DNA of 64,000 nt from Paenibacillus nuruki (GCF_001721045.1 NZ_MDER01000028.1:1-64000), one strand, 5' to 3'; shown: positions 15,515 to 24,892, counted from the first letter of the stretch. Numbers and translations are program-made. Notes: a model not told the origin generated them from the sequence alone.

Positions 15515-17134
15515 TTGTCTAAAACAGAGTCATTTGTCAGAGGAACCGTGATTTTGGCCGTTGCTGCTTTGATTGCAAGGGTGATAGGTCTGGTACAACG
15601 TGTACCATTAGAGCATATGTTAGGCTTTACAGGAAATGCTTCATTTACAGTTGCTAACAATCTATATTTGATGTTACTTGCTGTAGCCACAGCAGGGATT
15701 CCTAGTACACTGAGTAAAATGGTATCTGAGCGTTATGCGTTAGGTAGACCGGCAGAAGCGCAACGTATTTACTTTGCCGCTTTGTTATTTGCAGGTGTGA
15801 TCGGTGTTATTATGACAATTGGGTTGTATGCGTTAGCACCATTTTTTGCAATTTATAACTCGAAAGTACCTGAAGCGGTTATCTCTATTCGAGCGATTGC
15901 ACCATCATTATTATTATTCCCGATGATTGCGATGATGCGCGGTTATTTTCAAGGACGTAACTTGATGATTGCAGGCGGTATTTCTCAGATTATTGAGCAA
16001 ATTGCACGCGTATTTACAGCCATTTTGTTAGCTTATGTTATTTTGCATCTGGGTTATAGCGGTGTCGAAGCTTCAGCAGGAGCTTCATTTGGTAGTGTAC
16101 TCGGTAGTATCGGTGCATTTACCGTGATGTTATACTATGCGTTCAAAATGCGTAAGCAAGATAAGTTAGAGGGATTGGATGCGAAGTCAGACACAACGCA
16201 TGCTGTGATTCCTTTGCGACAAATTTATAGTGATATTTTCAAATTATCAATTCCGATTGTTATATCGTCTCTGACGATTCCAGCTGTGTATTATATTGAT
16301 AGTACACTTGTTAAGCCGTTATTGATGGGCGAAATTGGAGATAAGATGGCGACAAGAGTACTGGCTATTCTCGGTTCAAGAGCACAAAGTGTTGCCGGAA
16401 TCCCACCGATTCTAGCGATTGCACTGAGTCAATCACTGATTCCGATTATCTCGGCTGCTTTTGCCAGTAACAAAATGGAACATTTGAAAAATCAGATCAC
16501 TTTAGCATTAAGGATTTCAATATTAACGGGTATACCGATTGTATTGATTTTTAGTACTTCTGCATATTCGTTAAATGGATTGTTATTTAGTAGTAAAGAT
16601 GGAGCAGGCATTATTGCTGCTTTGACGCTGGGAACAATTTTCCAGATTACGATGATGACAACCAATTCAATGTTAATAGGTATTAATAAAGCGAATCAAT
16701 CGATGGTACATGTGTTAATCGGAATTGTCGTGAAATTGATTGTTAGTTTTGCATTAGCACCATTTATTGGTATTTACGGCATTATTTTAGGTACTTCGTT
16801 ATGTTTTATTACGATCACATGGATGAATATGCGTTCGCTTCAAAAGATCGTTACGTTCTCTATTTTGGGCAATCGTTGGATCGGCTTCTTGATTACCGTA
16901 GTAGTGCTTGGCGGAATCGGTCTATTACTTAACCAAGTAGGTATTTTATTAACAGGTTATATGAATGATCGAGTTGCATTTTTTATCGGTTGTTGTATGG
17001 TAGGAATAGCGATACTATTGGTATATCCAGTCATGCTTGTTTTACTAAGAGTGGTTAAAGCCAATGAATTGGATTCATACCCTAAAGTATTACGAAAAGT
17101 TTTCCGTCCATTAATGCGTCTACAAAAGAATTAG
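15515..17134 (+). CDS. MurJ/SpoVB-type polysaccharide or lipid II flippase
   Basis: A membrane protein of the MOP superfamily with about 14 membrane segments. The beginning (KTESFVRGTVILAVAALIAR) and the NNLYLMLLAVATAGIPSTLSKMVSE-type stretch fit the YtgP/SpoVB/MurJ-like flippases that turn lipid-linked wall precursors across the membrane. The start is set at TTG 15515, because AAAGGGGAG lies 8 nt before it and family members begin with a short MSK-like end; an ATG at 15479 lies right behind the upstream terminator and has no ribosome site. The product has 539 residues, the usual length. The thioredoxin-like gene follows 13 nt later and is probably co-transcribed. Confidence 0.82.
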   Translation: MSKTESFVRGTVILAVAALIARVIGLVQRVPLEHMLGFTGNASFTVANNLYLMLLAVATAGIPSTLSKMVSERYALGRPAEAQRIYFAALLFAGVIGVIMTIGLYALAPFFAIYNSKVPEAVISIRAIAPSLLLFPMIAMMRGYFQGRNLMIAGGISQIIEQIARVFTAILLAYVILHLGYSGVEASAGASFGSVLGSIGAFTVMLYYAFKMRKQDKLEGLDAKSDTTHAVIPLRQIYSDIFKLSIPIVISSLTIPAVYYIDSTLVKPLLMGEIGDKMATRVLAILGSRAQSVAGIPPILAIALSQSLIPIISAAFASNKMEHLKNQITLALRISILTGIPIVLIFSTSAYSLNGLLFSSKDGAGIIAALTLGTIFQITMMTTNSMLIGINKANQSMVHVLIGIVVKLIVSFALAPFIGIYGIILGTSLCFITITWMNMRSLQKIVTFSILGNRWIGFLITVVVLGGIGLLLNQVGILLTGYMNDRVAFFIGCCMVGIAILLVYPVMLVLLRVVKANELDSYPKVLRKVFRPLMRLQKN

Positions 17135-17147
17135 GAGGAATATCATT

Positions 17148-17504
17148 ATGCAAATGATTAATAGCAAAGAAGATTTTATAACTGTCACTCATTCTTCTCA
17201 ATTAACTGTCGCTGTATTTAAAGCAGACTGGTGTGGAGATTGCCGATATATTGATCCATTTATGCCTGAAGTAGAAAGTAAATATGCGGATCGTCTAACG
17301 CTTGTTGAAGTGGATGTAGAAGCAACAGGTGATGTGAGCCAAGAACAGAATATCCTTGGTATCCCTAGCTTTGTCGCGTATGCGAATGGCAAAGAATTAG
17401 TCCGTTTCGTTAACAAAGCACGCAAATCTCGTGAGGAAATTGAACAATTTCTAGATCGTGCTGTCGCTGTGTATGAGACATTGGCTACAACAGCAGCAGA
17501 ATAA
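17148..17504 (+). CDS. Thioredoxin-family protein with CGDC active site
   Basis: A 118-residue thioredoxin fold protein with the active site WCGDC (C29, C32) instead of the usual WCGPC, and the cis-proline in GIPSFVAY. Such CGDC proteins in Bacillales are cytosolic thiol-disulfide proteins of unclear partner. There is no signal peptide. AGGAGG precedes ATG 17148. It follows the flippase gene closely, so the two are probably in one operon. A hairpin at 17573-17620 ends the unit. The standard thioredoxin trxA is encoded separately at 44618. Confidence 0.85.
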   Translation: MQMINSKEDFITVTHSSQLTVAVFKADWCGDCRYIDPFMPEVESKYADRLTLVEVDVEATGDVSQEQNILGIPSFVAYANGKELVRFVNKARKSREEIEQFLDRAVAVYETLATTAAE

Positions 17505-17572
17505 AAAGATTTTGTTGAAATAGAAATATATAATAACTATATGTTGCTATAAGTACATCTATATTTATAAGT

Positions 17573-17620
17573 AAAGACGTACAAAGATATGCTTTGAACA
17601 GCTATCGTTGTACGTCTTTT
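17573..17620 (+). terminator. Terminator with 12-bp stem
   Basis: AAAGACGTACAA (17573-17584) pairs with TTGTACGTCTTT (ending at 17619) across a 23-nt loop, followed by TTTATTTT. It closes the flippase/thioredoxin unit. Confidence 0.8.
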
Positions 17621-17726
17621 TATTTTGACTGTATATTGATTTTTAGTGCGAACTGGTTTATAAATTATGTCAATATTTGCTTACCTGACTTTTCATTTGT
17701 TACGATACATTCAGGAGGTGGATATC

Positions 17727-18053
17727 ATGTCAAAAAAAGGAATGATTATTACCAGTTTTTTAATAGTAATTGTTATTGTTGGAGTAGCCGCTGTTTATTT
17801 AGGTTTACATGGCAATCCTTTTACAAAAAAAGAAGCAGGACAAAAAATTGAAGCTTATTTAGTTTATGATAAAGGATACAACATTGAAAAAGTTGAAGGT
17901 ACATATTCATTTACATCATCCAATGCGCCTTATGGTGCTAATGTAGTTTTTAAAGATGAACCTAACACCACATATTCTTATGCTATTTTTAAAGATGGGC
18001 ATATTGCTCAAGAAGGATATAGTGGAAATACTTCCAAGCATCTCATCAAGTAA
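17727..18053 (+). CDS. DUF3139-type small membrane-anchored protein
   Basis: The ATG at 17727 is chosen because AGGAGGTGG lies just upstream (from 17713); an earlier ATG has no site. The 108-residue product has a single N-terminal membrane helix (about residues 5-25), then a small domain with the pattern AEAYL-like, KGY, Y...V.F.DEP and YSYAIF that I associate with DUF3139. The role is unknown. It is probably exposed outside the cell and membrane-tethered. It stands alone between a terminator and the ctaA promoter region. Confidence 0.7.
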   Translation: MSKKGMIITSFLIVIVIVGVAAVYLGLHGNPFTKKEAGQKIEAYLVYDKGYNIEKVEGTYSFTSSNAPYGANVVFKDEPNTTYSYAIFKDGHIAQEGYSGNTSKHLIK

Positions 18054-18185
18054 AATAACATGAATAGTCTATAATTCTATCTTAGATAGAACACATTATA
18101 TCTATAAAAGTTAGTTACATAGTATTGTGTAGATATTGATCATTTTTTGTCACAAAGGATGCGGTAGTAATTACTGGTGATTCGT

Positions 18186-18219
18186 TATAATAGATAGTGA
18201 CTATAAACAATGTCACTAT
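18186..18219 (+). promoter_or_regulatory. ctaA promoter -10 and operator-like inverted repeat
   Basis: A -10-like TATAAT stands at 18186-18191. It is followed directly by the inverted repeat ATAGTGAC (18194-18201) and GTCACTAT (18212-18219) with a 10-nt spacer, which would cover the transcription start and early leader of ctaA. No good -35 is seen. It may be a repressor site or a 5' hairpin; no known regulator was matched. Confidence 0.45.
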
Positions 18220-18244
18220 TATAAAATAGCGGGTGATTCTCTAA

Positions 18245-19210
18245 ATGGCAAGAAAGTTCAGAATAACAACTACACATCTAAAATGGTTGAGCTTTGTCAC
18301 CTGTGTTGTTATGTTTTTAGCAACAATGGGGGGACTTGTAGTAACGAAATCAGGTTCAGGGCTCGGTTGCGGAACAGAATGGCCGCTATGTCATGGCAAA
18401 TTTGTACCAGCGTATACGATTTCTTCACTTATCGAGTATTCGCATCGGGCAATTAGTGCTTTAGCGGGCTTAACAGCATTATTTTCTTTTATCGGATTTA
18501 TCTTTTTTAATAAGCATCGTGAGCTTAAAGTATATGCATCATTAACATTACTATTTGTGTTAGTTCAAGCAGTAATGGGCGCATTGGCTGTTGTATTCTC
18601 ACAATCTGCTCCTATTATGGCGCTCCACTTTGGATTTGCGATGATTGCTTTTGCAAGTTCGTCGATGATGGCACTTGGAGCAAGACGGATGGATCAGCAA
18701 AAAGGAGATTTACCGATTCCTGATGAACCACCGGTGAGTAAAGGGATGCGTAATCTGACGTGGTTTGCTACGATCTATACGTATATGGTAGTGTATACAG
18801 GTGCTTTTGTAACTCATACCGATTCTAGAGGTGGTTGTTCAGGAGTACTACTGTGTAACGGTTCAATCTTACCGGAATTATCCGGTGGGGTAGCTGTAGC
18901 CTTTTTCCATCGTGTAGCAGCATATAGTCTGTTAATCGTAATTGCGGTTCTAGCACACTATGCTTACCGTCGTCATCCGTATAATCCGGGTATTCGTAAG
19001 TTAGGTGTAACAGCTATCGTCTTTATCATTATGCAGATTCTAAGCGGAATGTTGAATATTGTAACGATGAAAGTACCTGAATGGTATTTCTTCTCCAGTA
19101 TGTTGCATACGCTATTGATTCAGATTTTGTTCGGTGTGTTATGTTATATGAGTGTACGAGTATGGCAATTAAGTCGTGGTACACGTGGTAAAATAGGACA
19201 GGATCTATAA
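18245..19210 (+). CDS. ctaA: Heme A synthase
   Basis: The 321-residue integral membrane protein oxidises the heme O methyl group to make heme A for aa3-type oxidases. Eight membrane segments are visible. It holds the Cys pair region GCGTEWPLCHG in the first outer loop, heme-ligand His in EYSHR and the second half repeat with FFHR and MLHT; a second Cys pair lies in GGCSGVLLC. This is the Bacillus-type CtaA. The ribosome site is weak (GCGGGTGAT). It works with ctaB at the start of the window. Confidence 0.93.
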   Translation: MARKFRITTTHLKWLSFVTCVVMFLATMGGLVVTKSGSGLGCGTEWPLCHGKFVPAYTISSLIEYSHRAISALAGLTALFSFIGFIFFNKHRELKVYASLTLLFVLVQAVMGALAVVFSQSAPIMALHFGFAMIAFASSSMMALGARRMDQQKGDLPIPDEPPVSKGMRNLTWFATIYTYMVVYTGAFVTHTDSRGGCSGVLLCNGSILPELSGGVAVAFFHRVAAYSLLIVIAVLAHYAYRRHPYNPGIRKLGVTAIVFIIMQILSGMLNIVTMKVPEWYFFSSMLHTLLIQILFGVLCYMSVRVWQLSRGTRGKIGQDL

Positions 19211-19324
19211 AAGCAACACTATTAATATGCTTCTGGATACTTTAAAATCAATACTGATTGTGTATAACGACTTTATTAAATAATAAAAGATTTCTAATTT
19301 CCTTAGGAAATGTTTATTTTTGCT

Positions 19325-19353
19325 TTGACAAAGCGTGTGAAGTTCAATATACT
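19325..19353 (+). promoter_or_regulatory. Sigma-A promoter of the S-box/metNIQ unit
   Basis: TTGACA (19325-19330), a 17-nt spacer and TATACT (19348-19353) form a near-consensus promoter. Transcription from it would begin about 30 nt before the riboswitch. Confidence 0.85.
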
Positions 19354-19393
19354 GAGAAAAGATTTTCATTTTCATTCGAATTTTTCATATTTT

Positions 19394-19607
19394 CTTATCG
19401 AGAGTGGTGGAGGGACTGGCCCGATGAAACCCGGCAACCGATTTTAGAAAATGGATTGCAGTGAATGTAGCAATCTACTTTCTAAAATGTCATGGTGCTA
19501 ATTCCTTCAAAATGGCATGTGCAGTCAATGCAATGTGATTTTGGCAGATGAGAAGGAAGTATCTCTAATAATAGAGAACCCTTTTCTGCGAAAGGGTTCT
19601 TTTTTTG
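19394..19607 (+). promoter_or_regulatory. SAM-I (S-box) riboswitch with terminator, controlling metNIQ
   Basis: The conserved S-box core is present: GAGAGtGGTGGAGGGAC, TGGCCC, GATGAAACCCGGCAACC, then a variable hairpin region and TGGTGCTAATTCC. P1 can form between CTTATC (19394-19399) and GATGAG (19547-19552). The terminator hairpin AGAACCCTTTT/AAAGGGTTCT with a T run covers about 19574-19607. When S-adenosylmethionine is bound the terminator should form and switch off the methionine importer. Confidence 0.96.
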
Positions 19608-19737
19608 TATAAAGAAGAGAGAAGCGAATACCGACATATATTATAATGAAAATATATCCGACTTATTCGATGGTTTATATATGATTAATGTAATATCGCT
19701 TGAGGAATGAAGAGATAGAAGGAAGGAGCACCCATCT

Positions 19738-20754
19738 GTGATTGAGTTAAAAAATATAACTAAAACGTATGGCAAAGGTAAAAATCTAAGTCCTGCGTTA
19801 AGCGGTATCGATTTGAAGATCGAAAAAGGTGAGATTTTCGGTGTGATTGGACATTCGGGTGCAGGTAAAAGTACGTTAATCCGATGTATCAACTTACTCG
19901 AACGTCCCACTTCCGGTGAAGTATGGATCGATGGCGTTGATATGACCAAGCTTAACAAAGCACGGTTGCAAGTGAGACGACGTAAAATAGGAATGATTTT
20001 TCAGCATTTCAATCTATTATCTTCGGCAACGGTGTATGAGAATATCGCTTTTCCTTTACGCTTGGTCAAAACACCAGAACGTAAAATTAAAGAAAAAGTG
20101 AAAGAATTATTAGCTCTGGTTGGACTTGAGAATCATGCAAATAAATATCCTGCGCAATTATCTGGCGGACAGAAACAACGTGTAGGAATTGCCCGTTCAC
20201 TAGCAAGTGACCCTGATGTATTACTTTGTGATGAAGCTACTTCGGCACTTGATCCTCAGACCACCAATTCGATTCTCAAATTGTTAGTTGATATCAATGA
20301 GCGCTTTAATTTAACAATCATTTTGATTACACATGAAATGCATGTGATTCAGAGCATCTGCGATAAAGTAGCTGTTATTCATCGTGGTGGGATTGTAGAA
20401 CAGGGTCCTGTCACTGACGTTTTTTTGAAGCCACAGCATGAAGTGACACGTGATTTTATTTTAAATGAATCCAACAATGCTGAACTATTGAACACGTCTT
20501 GGACAGCACCAAATGTTCCCAATTCTTTAACTGTTAAAGTTTCATTTTTAGGTGACAAAACGTATCAATCGATTCTTTCGCAAACGGTACGTCATACAGG
20601 TGTCGATTTTGCTATTTTGCAAGGAACGATTTCAACATTAAAAAATGTACCTTATGGACAACTGATTGTTCGCTTTGAAGGAACAGAAGGAGACATTAAG
20701 CGTACACTCGATGGATTGACTGCTGAAGGTCTGGATGTGGAGGTGATCAACTGA
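19738..20754 (+). CDS. metN: Methionine ABC transporter ATP-binding protein
   Basis: The 338-residue MetN energises D/L-methionine uptake. Walker A is GHSGAGKST, the signature is LSGGQKQR, Walker B is VLLCDEATSALD and the switch His is in LITHEM. A C-terminal NIL regulatory domain (about residues 265-338) is present, which in MetN binds methionine and inhibits transport. The start is GTG 19738 behind AGGAAGGAG. Expression is controlled by the S-box upstream. The stop overlaps the metI start by one base. Confidence 0.95.
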   Translation: MIELKNITKTYGKGKNLSPALSGIDLKIEKGEIFGVIGHSGAGKSTLIRCINLLERPTSGEVWIDGVDMTKLNKARLQVRRRKIGMIFQHFNLLSSATVYENIAFPLRLVKTPERKIKEKVKELLALVGLENHANKYPAQLSGGQKQRVGIARSLASDPDVLLCDEATSALDPQTTNSILKLLVDINERFNLTIILITHEMHVIQSICDKVAVIHRGGIVEQGPVTDVFLKPQHEVTRDFILNESNNAELLNTSWTAPNVPNSLTVKVSFLGDKTYQSILSQTVRHTGVDFAILQGTISTLKNVPYGQLIVRFEGTEGDIKRTLDGLTAEGLDVEVIN

Positions 20755-21422
20755 TGGGTGAATTGGATTTTTCACAAATCGATTGGAATGAATTCGGTAC
20801 AGCAACGCTAGATACACTCAAAATGGTAGGTGCTTCCGGGTTATTTACTTTAATTTTAGGATTGCCTCTAGGTATATTACTATTTATTACAGGACGTTCT
20901 ACGGTAGCATGGGTACGTTATTTCTATGCGGTGATTGCATTTATCGTTAATATTTTGCGCTCGGTTCCGTTTATCATTTTGATCGTAGCCATATTACCAT
21001 TAACGCAAATTCTAGTAGGTACAACAATCGGAGTACTGGGAACGATTCCACCGTTAGTCATTGCCGCTGCCCCGTTTTTTGCCAGATTGGTGGAGACAGC
21101 ACTGCGCGAAGTGGATCGTGGTGTGATTGAAGCAGCCAATGCTATGGGAGCTTCTCTCTGGCAGATCGTCACACGTGTACTTGTACGCGAAGCTATGCCA
21201 GGACTACTTGCCGGATTGACAGTGACTGTTGTTGCTCTAGTATCAAATACAGCGATGGCAGGAATGATTGGTGCTGGAGGACTCGGAACACTTGCGATCA
21301 ACTATGGTTATTATCGCTATGATACGGCGATTATGTTAGTGGCTGTAGTCATCATGGTCATTATTGTTCAGATTCTACAAATGCTTGGCGATCGTCTAGT
21401 GGTTCATTTCTCTAGAAGATAA
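20754..21422 (+). CDS. metI: Methionine ABC transporter permease
   Basis: A 222-residue inner-membrane permease with five membrane segments. The EAA loop that contacts the ATPase is visible as EAANAMGASLWQI. The TGATG overlap with metN shows translational coupling. The gene is the middle member of metNIQ, 129 nt before metQ. Confidence 0.95.
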   Translation: MGELDFSQIDWNEFGTATLDTLKMVGASGLFTLILGLPLGILLFITGRSTVAWVRYFYAVIAFIVNILRSVPFIILIVAILPLTQILVGTTIGVLGTIPPLVIAAAPFFARLVETALREVDRGVIEAANAMGASLWQIVTRVLVREAMPGLLAGLTVTVVALVSNTAMAGMIGAGGLGTLAINYGYYRYDTAIMLVAVVIMVIIVQILQMLGDRLVVHFSRR

Positions 21423-21551
21423 ATATAGATAAAGAATCGTCTATATGTGGTAATTCTGCTGAATATTCAGGTGGTCAGATCGACAACAATAAGATGTTCA
21501 GCATATCAATAGCATGAATTAAAATACCAAACCAATAAAGGGGTAGAGAAG

Positions 21552-22385
21552 ATGAAAAAATGGACTCTAATTGTACTAAGTATTATGTTGGTAGCTATTA
21601 TATCGGCTTGTGGTAATAAAGCCGCTGATAACACAGCAGCTACAGGAACCACTGAAGGTGGAGCAGAGGCAGTGACATTGAAAGTCGGTGCTACAGCTGT
21701 ACCTCATGCTGAAATCTTAAAGCATATTCAACCTGCACTTGCTAAAGAAGGCGTTAATTTACAAGTTGTTGAATTTACAGATTATATCCAACCTAACGTT
21801 CAATTGAACGGTAAACAACTAGATGCTAACTATTTTCAAACATTGCCTTACCTTGAAGAACAAAATAAATCACGTGGTATGACACTTAAAGCAGTACAAC
21901 CTGTACACATCGAACCTTTTGGTGCCTATTCTACAAAGTATAAATCTATCGATGAATTGCCAGATGGCGCAAATATCGCTATTCCTAACGAAGTATCCAA
22001 TGGAGCACGTGCTTTGATTTTGCTTGCGAACAACGGATTGATTGAATTGAAAGACAAAACAAACATCACTTCTTCTGTCAAAGATATCACATCGAATCCA
22101 AAAAACTTTAAATTCACACCGATGGATGCAGCTTTTATCACTCGACAATTGGGTCAAGTAGACTTGGGTATGATCAACATGAACTATGTATTAGAAGCTA
22201 AAATCGATCCTAAAACAGCATTGTTGACAGAAACAAGTAGCGCACCTTATGCCAACTACTTGGTAACTCGTGAAGATAACCAAAACGATGCAGCTATCGA
22301 AAAATTGAAAAAAGCTTTAACATCTGATGATACAAAAAAATTCATTGAAGATACGTACAACGGTGCTGTTATTCCAGCATTTTAA
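21552..22385 (+). CDS. metQ: Methionine-binding lipoprotein
   Basis: The 277-residue NlpA/MetQ family binding protein has a signal peptide with lipobox IISAC, giving a lipidated Cys near residue 20, then a short Thr/Ala-rich linker and the methionine-binding domain beginning LKVGATAVPHAEIL. Family blocks such as DANYFQTLPYLEE and GLIELKD are intact. GGGGTAGAG precedes the ATG. The terminator at 22413 ends the operon. Confidence 0.95.
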   Translation: MKKWTLIVLSIMLVAIISACGNKAADNTAATGTTEGGAEAVTLKVGATAVPHAEILKHIQPALAKEGVNLQVVEFTDYIQPNVQLNGKQLDANYFQTLPYLEEQNKSRGMTLKAVQPVHIEPFGAYSTKYKSIDELPDGANIAIPNEVSNGARALILLANNGLIELKDKTNITSSVKDITSNPKNFKFTPMDAAFITRQLGQVDLGMINMNYVLEAKIDPKTALLTETSSAPYANYLVTREDNQNDAAIEKLKKALTSDDTKKFIEDTYNGAVIPAF

Positions 22386-22412
22386 GTCCATATCCTCACT
22401 GAAAGTATACAG

Positions 22413-22453
22413 AAAGAGCTTAACTTCACTCCAGAAGTTAGGCTCTTTTTTTT
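22413..22453 (+). terminator. Terminator of the metNIQ operon
   Basis: AAGAGCTTAACTTC pairs with GAAGTTAGGCTCTT (one bulge/mismatch) around a 6-nt loop, followed by more than ten T. Confidence 0.92.
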
Positions 22454-22493
22454 TTGCGTTTTTAGAAATGTATATTTATTGTAAAAAAATAAC

Positions 22494-23003
22494 TTATATC
22501 GTATCTCCATGATCGTCTACGCTCTCCGTATCATGAACTAAAGATGTAGATATCGCACGAGTCACTTCCACAAGTTGTGATGGAGAAAGCTCTACTTGCA
22601 TGCCTATTTTGCCTGCACTAACGATCATTGTTTCAAGTGACATAGCATCTTGATCGATAAAGGTAGGATACAATTTCTTCATACCTATCGGAGAACAGCC
22701 TCCTCGAATATAACCTGTCCATTTCTGCAACTCATTCACAGGCAATAACTCTAATTTCTTTTCTCCAGCTGCTTTGGCTGCCTTTTTAAGATCTAATTCA
22801 GCGCCAACCGGAATAACAAAAATAAATAAGTTATCTTTACTTTGAGTCACTAAGGTTTTAAACACCATTTCAGGTGGCTTATTGATTTTGACGGCAACCG
22901 CATTACCGTGAATTTTGCCGTCTTTATTATCATATTCAATAATGGTGTATGGAATATGGGCTTTGTCTAAAATGCGCATCGCATTGGTCTTACTTGTATT
23001 CAT
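22494..23003 (-). CDS. ybaK: YbaK/EbsC-type aminoacyl-tRNA deacylase
   Basis: The 169-residue protein is a YbaK-domain editing enzyme that hydrolyses mischarged Cys-tRNA(Pro). Conserved parts are VFKTLV, the lysine-rich start of the core, ELDLKKAAKAAGEKK and the GGCSPIGMKK loop near the C-terminal third. It acts in trans beside prolyl-tRNA synthetase. The gene lies convergent to metQ and reads towards it. ATG is preceded by AGGGGGT. Confidence 0.88.
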   Translation of the reverse strand: MNTSKTNAMRILDKAHIPYTIIEYDNKDGKIHGNAVAVKINKPPEMVFKTLVTQSKDNLFIFVIPVGAELDLKKAAKAAGEKKLELLPVNELQKWTGYIRGGCSPIGMKKLYPTFIDQDAMSLETMIVSAGKIGMQVELSPSQLVEVTRAISTSLVHDTESVDDHGDTI

Positions 23004-23232
23004 TCAAATACCCCCTACTTCATAAGCTGAATACTACTATTATAAACGATCTTTTGAGATTTCGTAGAGTGTGTCAAAGCTTGATGTACTGAACCTTTTG
23101 ACATCTATAGGTTAGGGTCTGTACACTATATAAGAATGGGTATCATCCAAAAGCTATGATTCCAACGTATACCATTATAAAAGATCATAACAATCGAAAA
23201 GATGTAATAGATGTTCTAGAGGAGGAACTTTT

Positions 23233-24003
23233 TTGGATCGTAAAATTGCCCTGATTACAGGCAGTGCCAAAGGATTAGGTAAAATGACGGCGCTTACGCT
23301 AGCGGGTCAAGGCTGTGATATCGCTCTAAATTATATGAATAGTCATGAAGAAGCTATACATTTACAGTCTCGTATTGAAAAAATGGGAGTACGCTGTATT
23401 GTTGTACAAGCTGATATTTCGCTTGAAGCCGATATAGATCGCCTTGTAGACGAAGTGGAACAACAGCTGGGTGGTATTGATATTTTAGTCAATAACGCAG
23501 GACCTTTTATCCGGGAACGCCGTCTATTTGCTGATTATGAGCGTGCAGAAATCATGTCGTTAATGCAAGGAAATCTGATCGGTGCGATGTTGCTAGATCA
23601 CCGTGTATTACCTCATATGCGTCAGCAGAAATGGGGACGCATTATTCATTTTGGTTTTGGACATGCAGCTGAATCGAGATCATGGCCTCATCGTGCTGTA
23701 TATGCCGCAGCCAAAGTAGGATTGGTTTCGTTTACCAAAACATTGGCTGTAGAAGAAGCAGAAAATGCGATTACTGTTAATATGATCTGTCCGGGTGATA
23801 TTCGCGGGGATAACAAAGAAAAACGGATTGCCGATGTCCTTCATCTTGGTGATGAAGAAACGCCGCGAGGTAGACCGGGTAGTGGAGAAGACATTTCGCG
23901 TGTTATTTCTTATCTATGTCATTCCGATTCTGACTTTATTACAGGTAATATCATGGATATCTCGGGTGGACTTGATCCGATTCGTCCATATATCAAAGGA
24001 TGA
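23233..24003 (+). CDS. Short-chain dehydrogenase/reductase family protein
   Basis: A 256-residue Rossmann-fold protein with the cofactor motif TGSAKGLGK (TGxxxGxG), NNAG at the end of strand 4 and the YAAAK active-site pair. The usual catalytic Ser, expected 13 residues before Tyr in a block like IGS or ISS, is not there: the block reads IIHFGFGHAAES. It resembles the YtkK-like branch of SDR proteins, so activity may differ or be lost. TTG 23233 is the start, set by GAGGAGG at 23219-23225 with a 7-nt gap. It is a single-gene unit with a bidirectional terminator at 24053. Confidence 0.82.
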   Translation: MDRKIALITGSAKGLGKMTALTLAGQGCDIALNYMNSHEEAIHLQSRIEKMGVRCIVVQADISLEADIDRLVDEVEQQLGGIDILVNNAGPFIRERRLFADYERAEIMSLMQGNLIGAMLLDHRVLPHMRQQKWGRIIHFGFGHAAESRSWPHRAVYAAAKVGLVSFTKTLAVEEAENAITVNMICPGDIRGDNKEKRIADVLHLGDEETPRGRPGSGEDISRVISYLCHSDSDFITGNIMDISGGLDPIRPYIKG

Positions 24004-24052
24004 ACCGAATAGATAGGGCTTACAGTAAAAGGTGAATACATGTATAAGCACA

Positions 24053-24094
24053 AAAAAAGCGTCCTGCTTCCCGAAGGAAGACAAGACGCTTTTT
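24053..24094. terminator. Bidirectional terminator between the SDR gene and nfu
   Basis: AAAAAGCGTC-TG-TTCC pairs with GGAA-CA-GACGCTTTTT around a 4-nt loop with small mismatches. A and T tracts on both sides allow use from both strands. Confidence 0.85.
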
Positions 24095-24144
24095 GTTATG
24101 AAGCGAAGGCAATCAATCGTTGCCTCTGTATAAAAAAGTCTGAA

Positions 24145-24390
24145 TTAGAATACTTGGACAACCTCTTGCACACCTTCAACTTCTTCGAAAAGGGCGCGCT
24201 CGATACCCGCTTTTAGCGTGATTGTCGAACTTGGGCAACTACCGCAAGCTCCCATCAACTTAAGCTTAACGATACCATCCTCAACGTCTACCAACTCAAC
24301 GTCGCCGCCATCGCGTTGCAAGAATGGACGCAATTTGTCCAGAACTTCCAATACTTCATCGTACATTTCAACCTGTACACTTTCACTCAT
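24145..24390 (-). CDS. NifU-like Fe-S scaffold/carrier protein (Nfu)
   Basis: An 81-residue protein made only of the NifU C-terminal domain. The cluster-binding CxxC lies in [11 protein letters not shown]. It carries Fe-S clusters to target proteins and corresponds to YutI of Bacillus. The start is the ATG at 24390, because AAAGGAG lies 9 nt in front of it; an upstream in-frame TTG is too close to that site. Its neighbours yuzB and the YutJ-like gene are also close by in Bacillus, so the block is conserved. Confidence 0.9.
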   Translation of the reverse strand: MSESVQVEMYDEVLEVLDKLRPFLQRDGGDVELVDVEDGIVKLKLMGACGSCPSSTITLKAGIERALFEEVEGVQEVVQVF

Positions 24391-24565
24391 ATTGTTCAAC
24401 TCCTTTCGTAACTATATTATAGTATAAATACACCAAAATTTCAGCATTTACGCAATGATTTTTATACTCATTTCAAATTTCTTTCTAAAAATGACAATAT
24501 AGGTGCATATTCAGACACATTTTAGTGTATGATGTTCAAGGTACAACGATTGGAGGAATACACAT

Positions 24566-24820
24566 ATGAGACCGATTATAGAGTTTTGCCAGAGTAATAT
24601 GCATACCGGTACAGATCAGGTGATGAAGAAGTTAGAAGCAGATCCTGATTATGATATTATAGAATACGGTTGTCTGGGCAATTGTGGTCAATGTTATGCA
24701 ATGCCTTATGCTTTAGTCAACGGAGAAATCGTTGCATCGGAAGATGCGGATACACTATATACGTTAATTTTAGAAAAGGTTAATGAAGCTGATGCTTGGG
24801 CTGATCTCGATTTAGACTGA
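24566..24820 (+). CDS. yuzB: YuzB family (UPF0349/DUF1450) protein
   Basis: An 84-residue protein with the family's start (PIIEFCQSN) and the Cys pair segment GCLGNCGQCYAMPYALVNGE. The conserved cysteines suggest a thioredoxin-like ferredoxin fold or metal/cluster binding, but no function has been shown to my knowledge. It is divergent from nfu, and GGAGG precedes the ATG. A short T tract follows a small GATCAG/CTGATC hairpin at the gene end (about 24800-24836), which may terminate it. Confidence 0.88.
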   Translation: MRPIIEFCQSNMHTGTDQVMKKLEADPDYDIIEYGCLGNCGQCYAMPYALVNGEIVASEDADTLYTLILEKVNEADAWADLDLD

Positions 24821-24892
24821 GATCAGCTTTTTTTTATGCTCAAGCACCAATGAATAGTTCATTATCACAAAGTACATCATGAAGATAGGATT

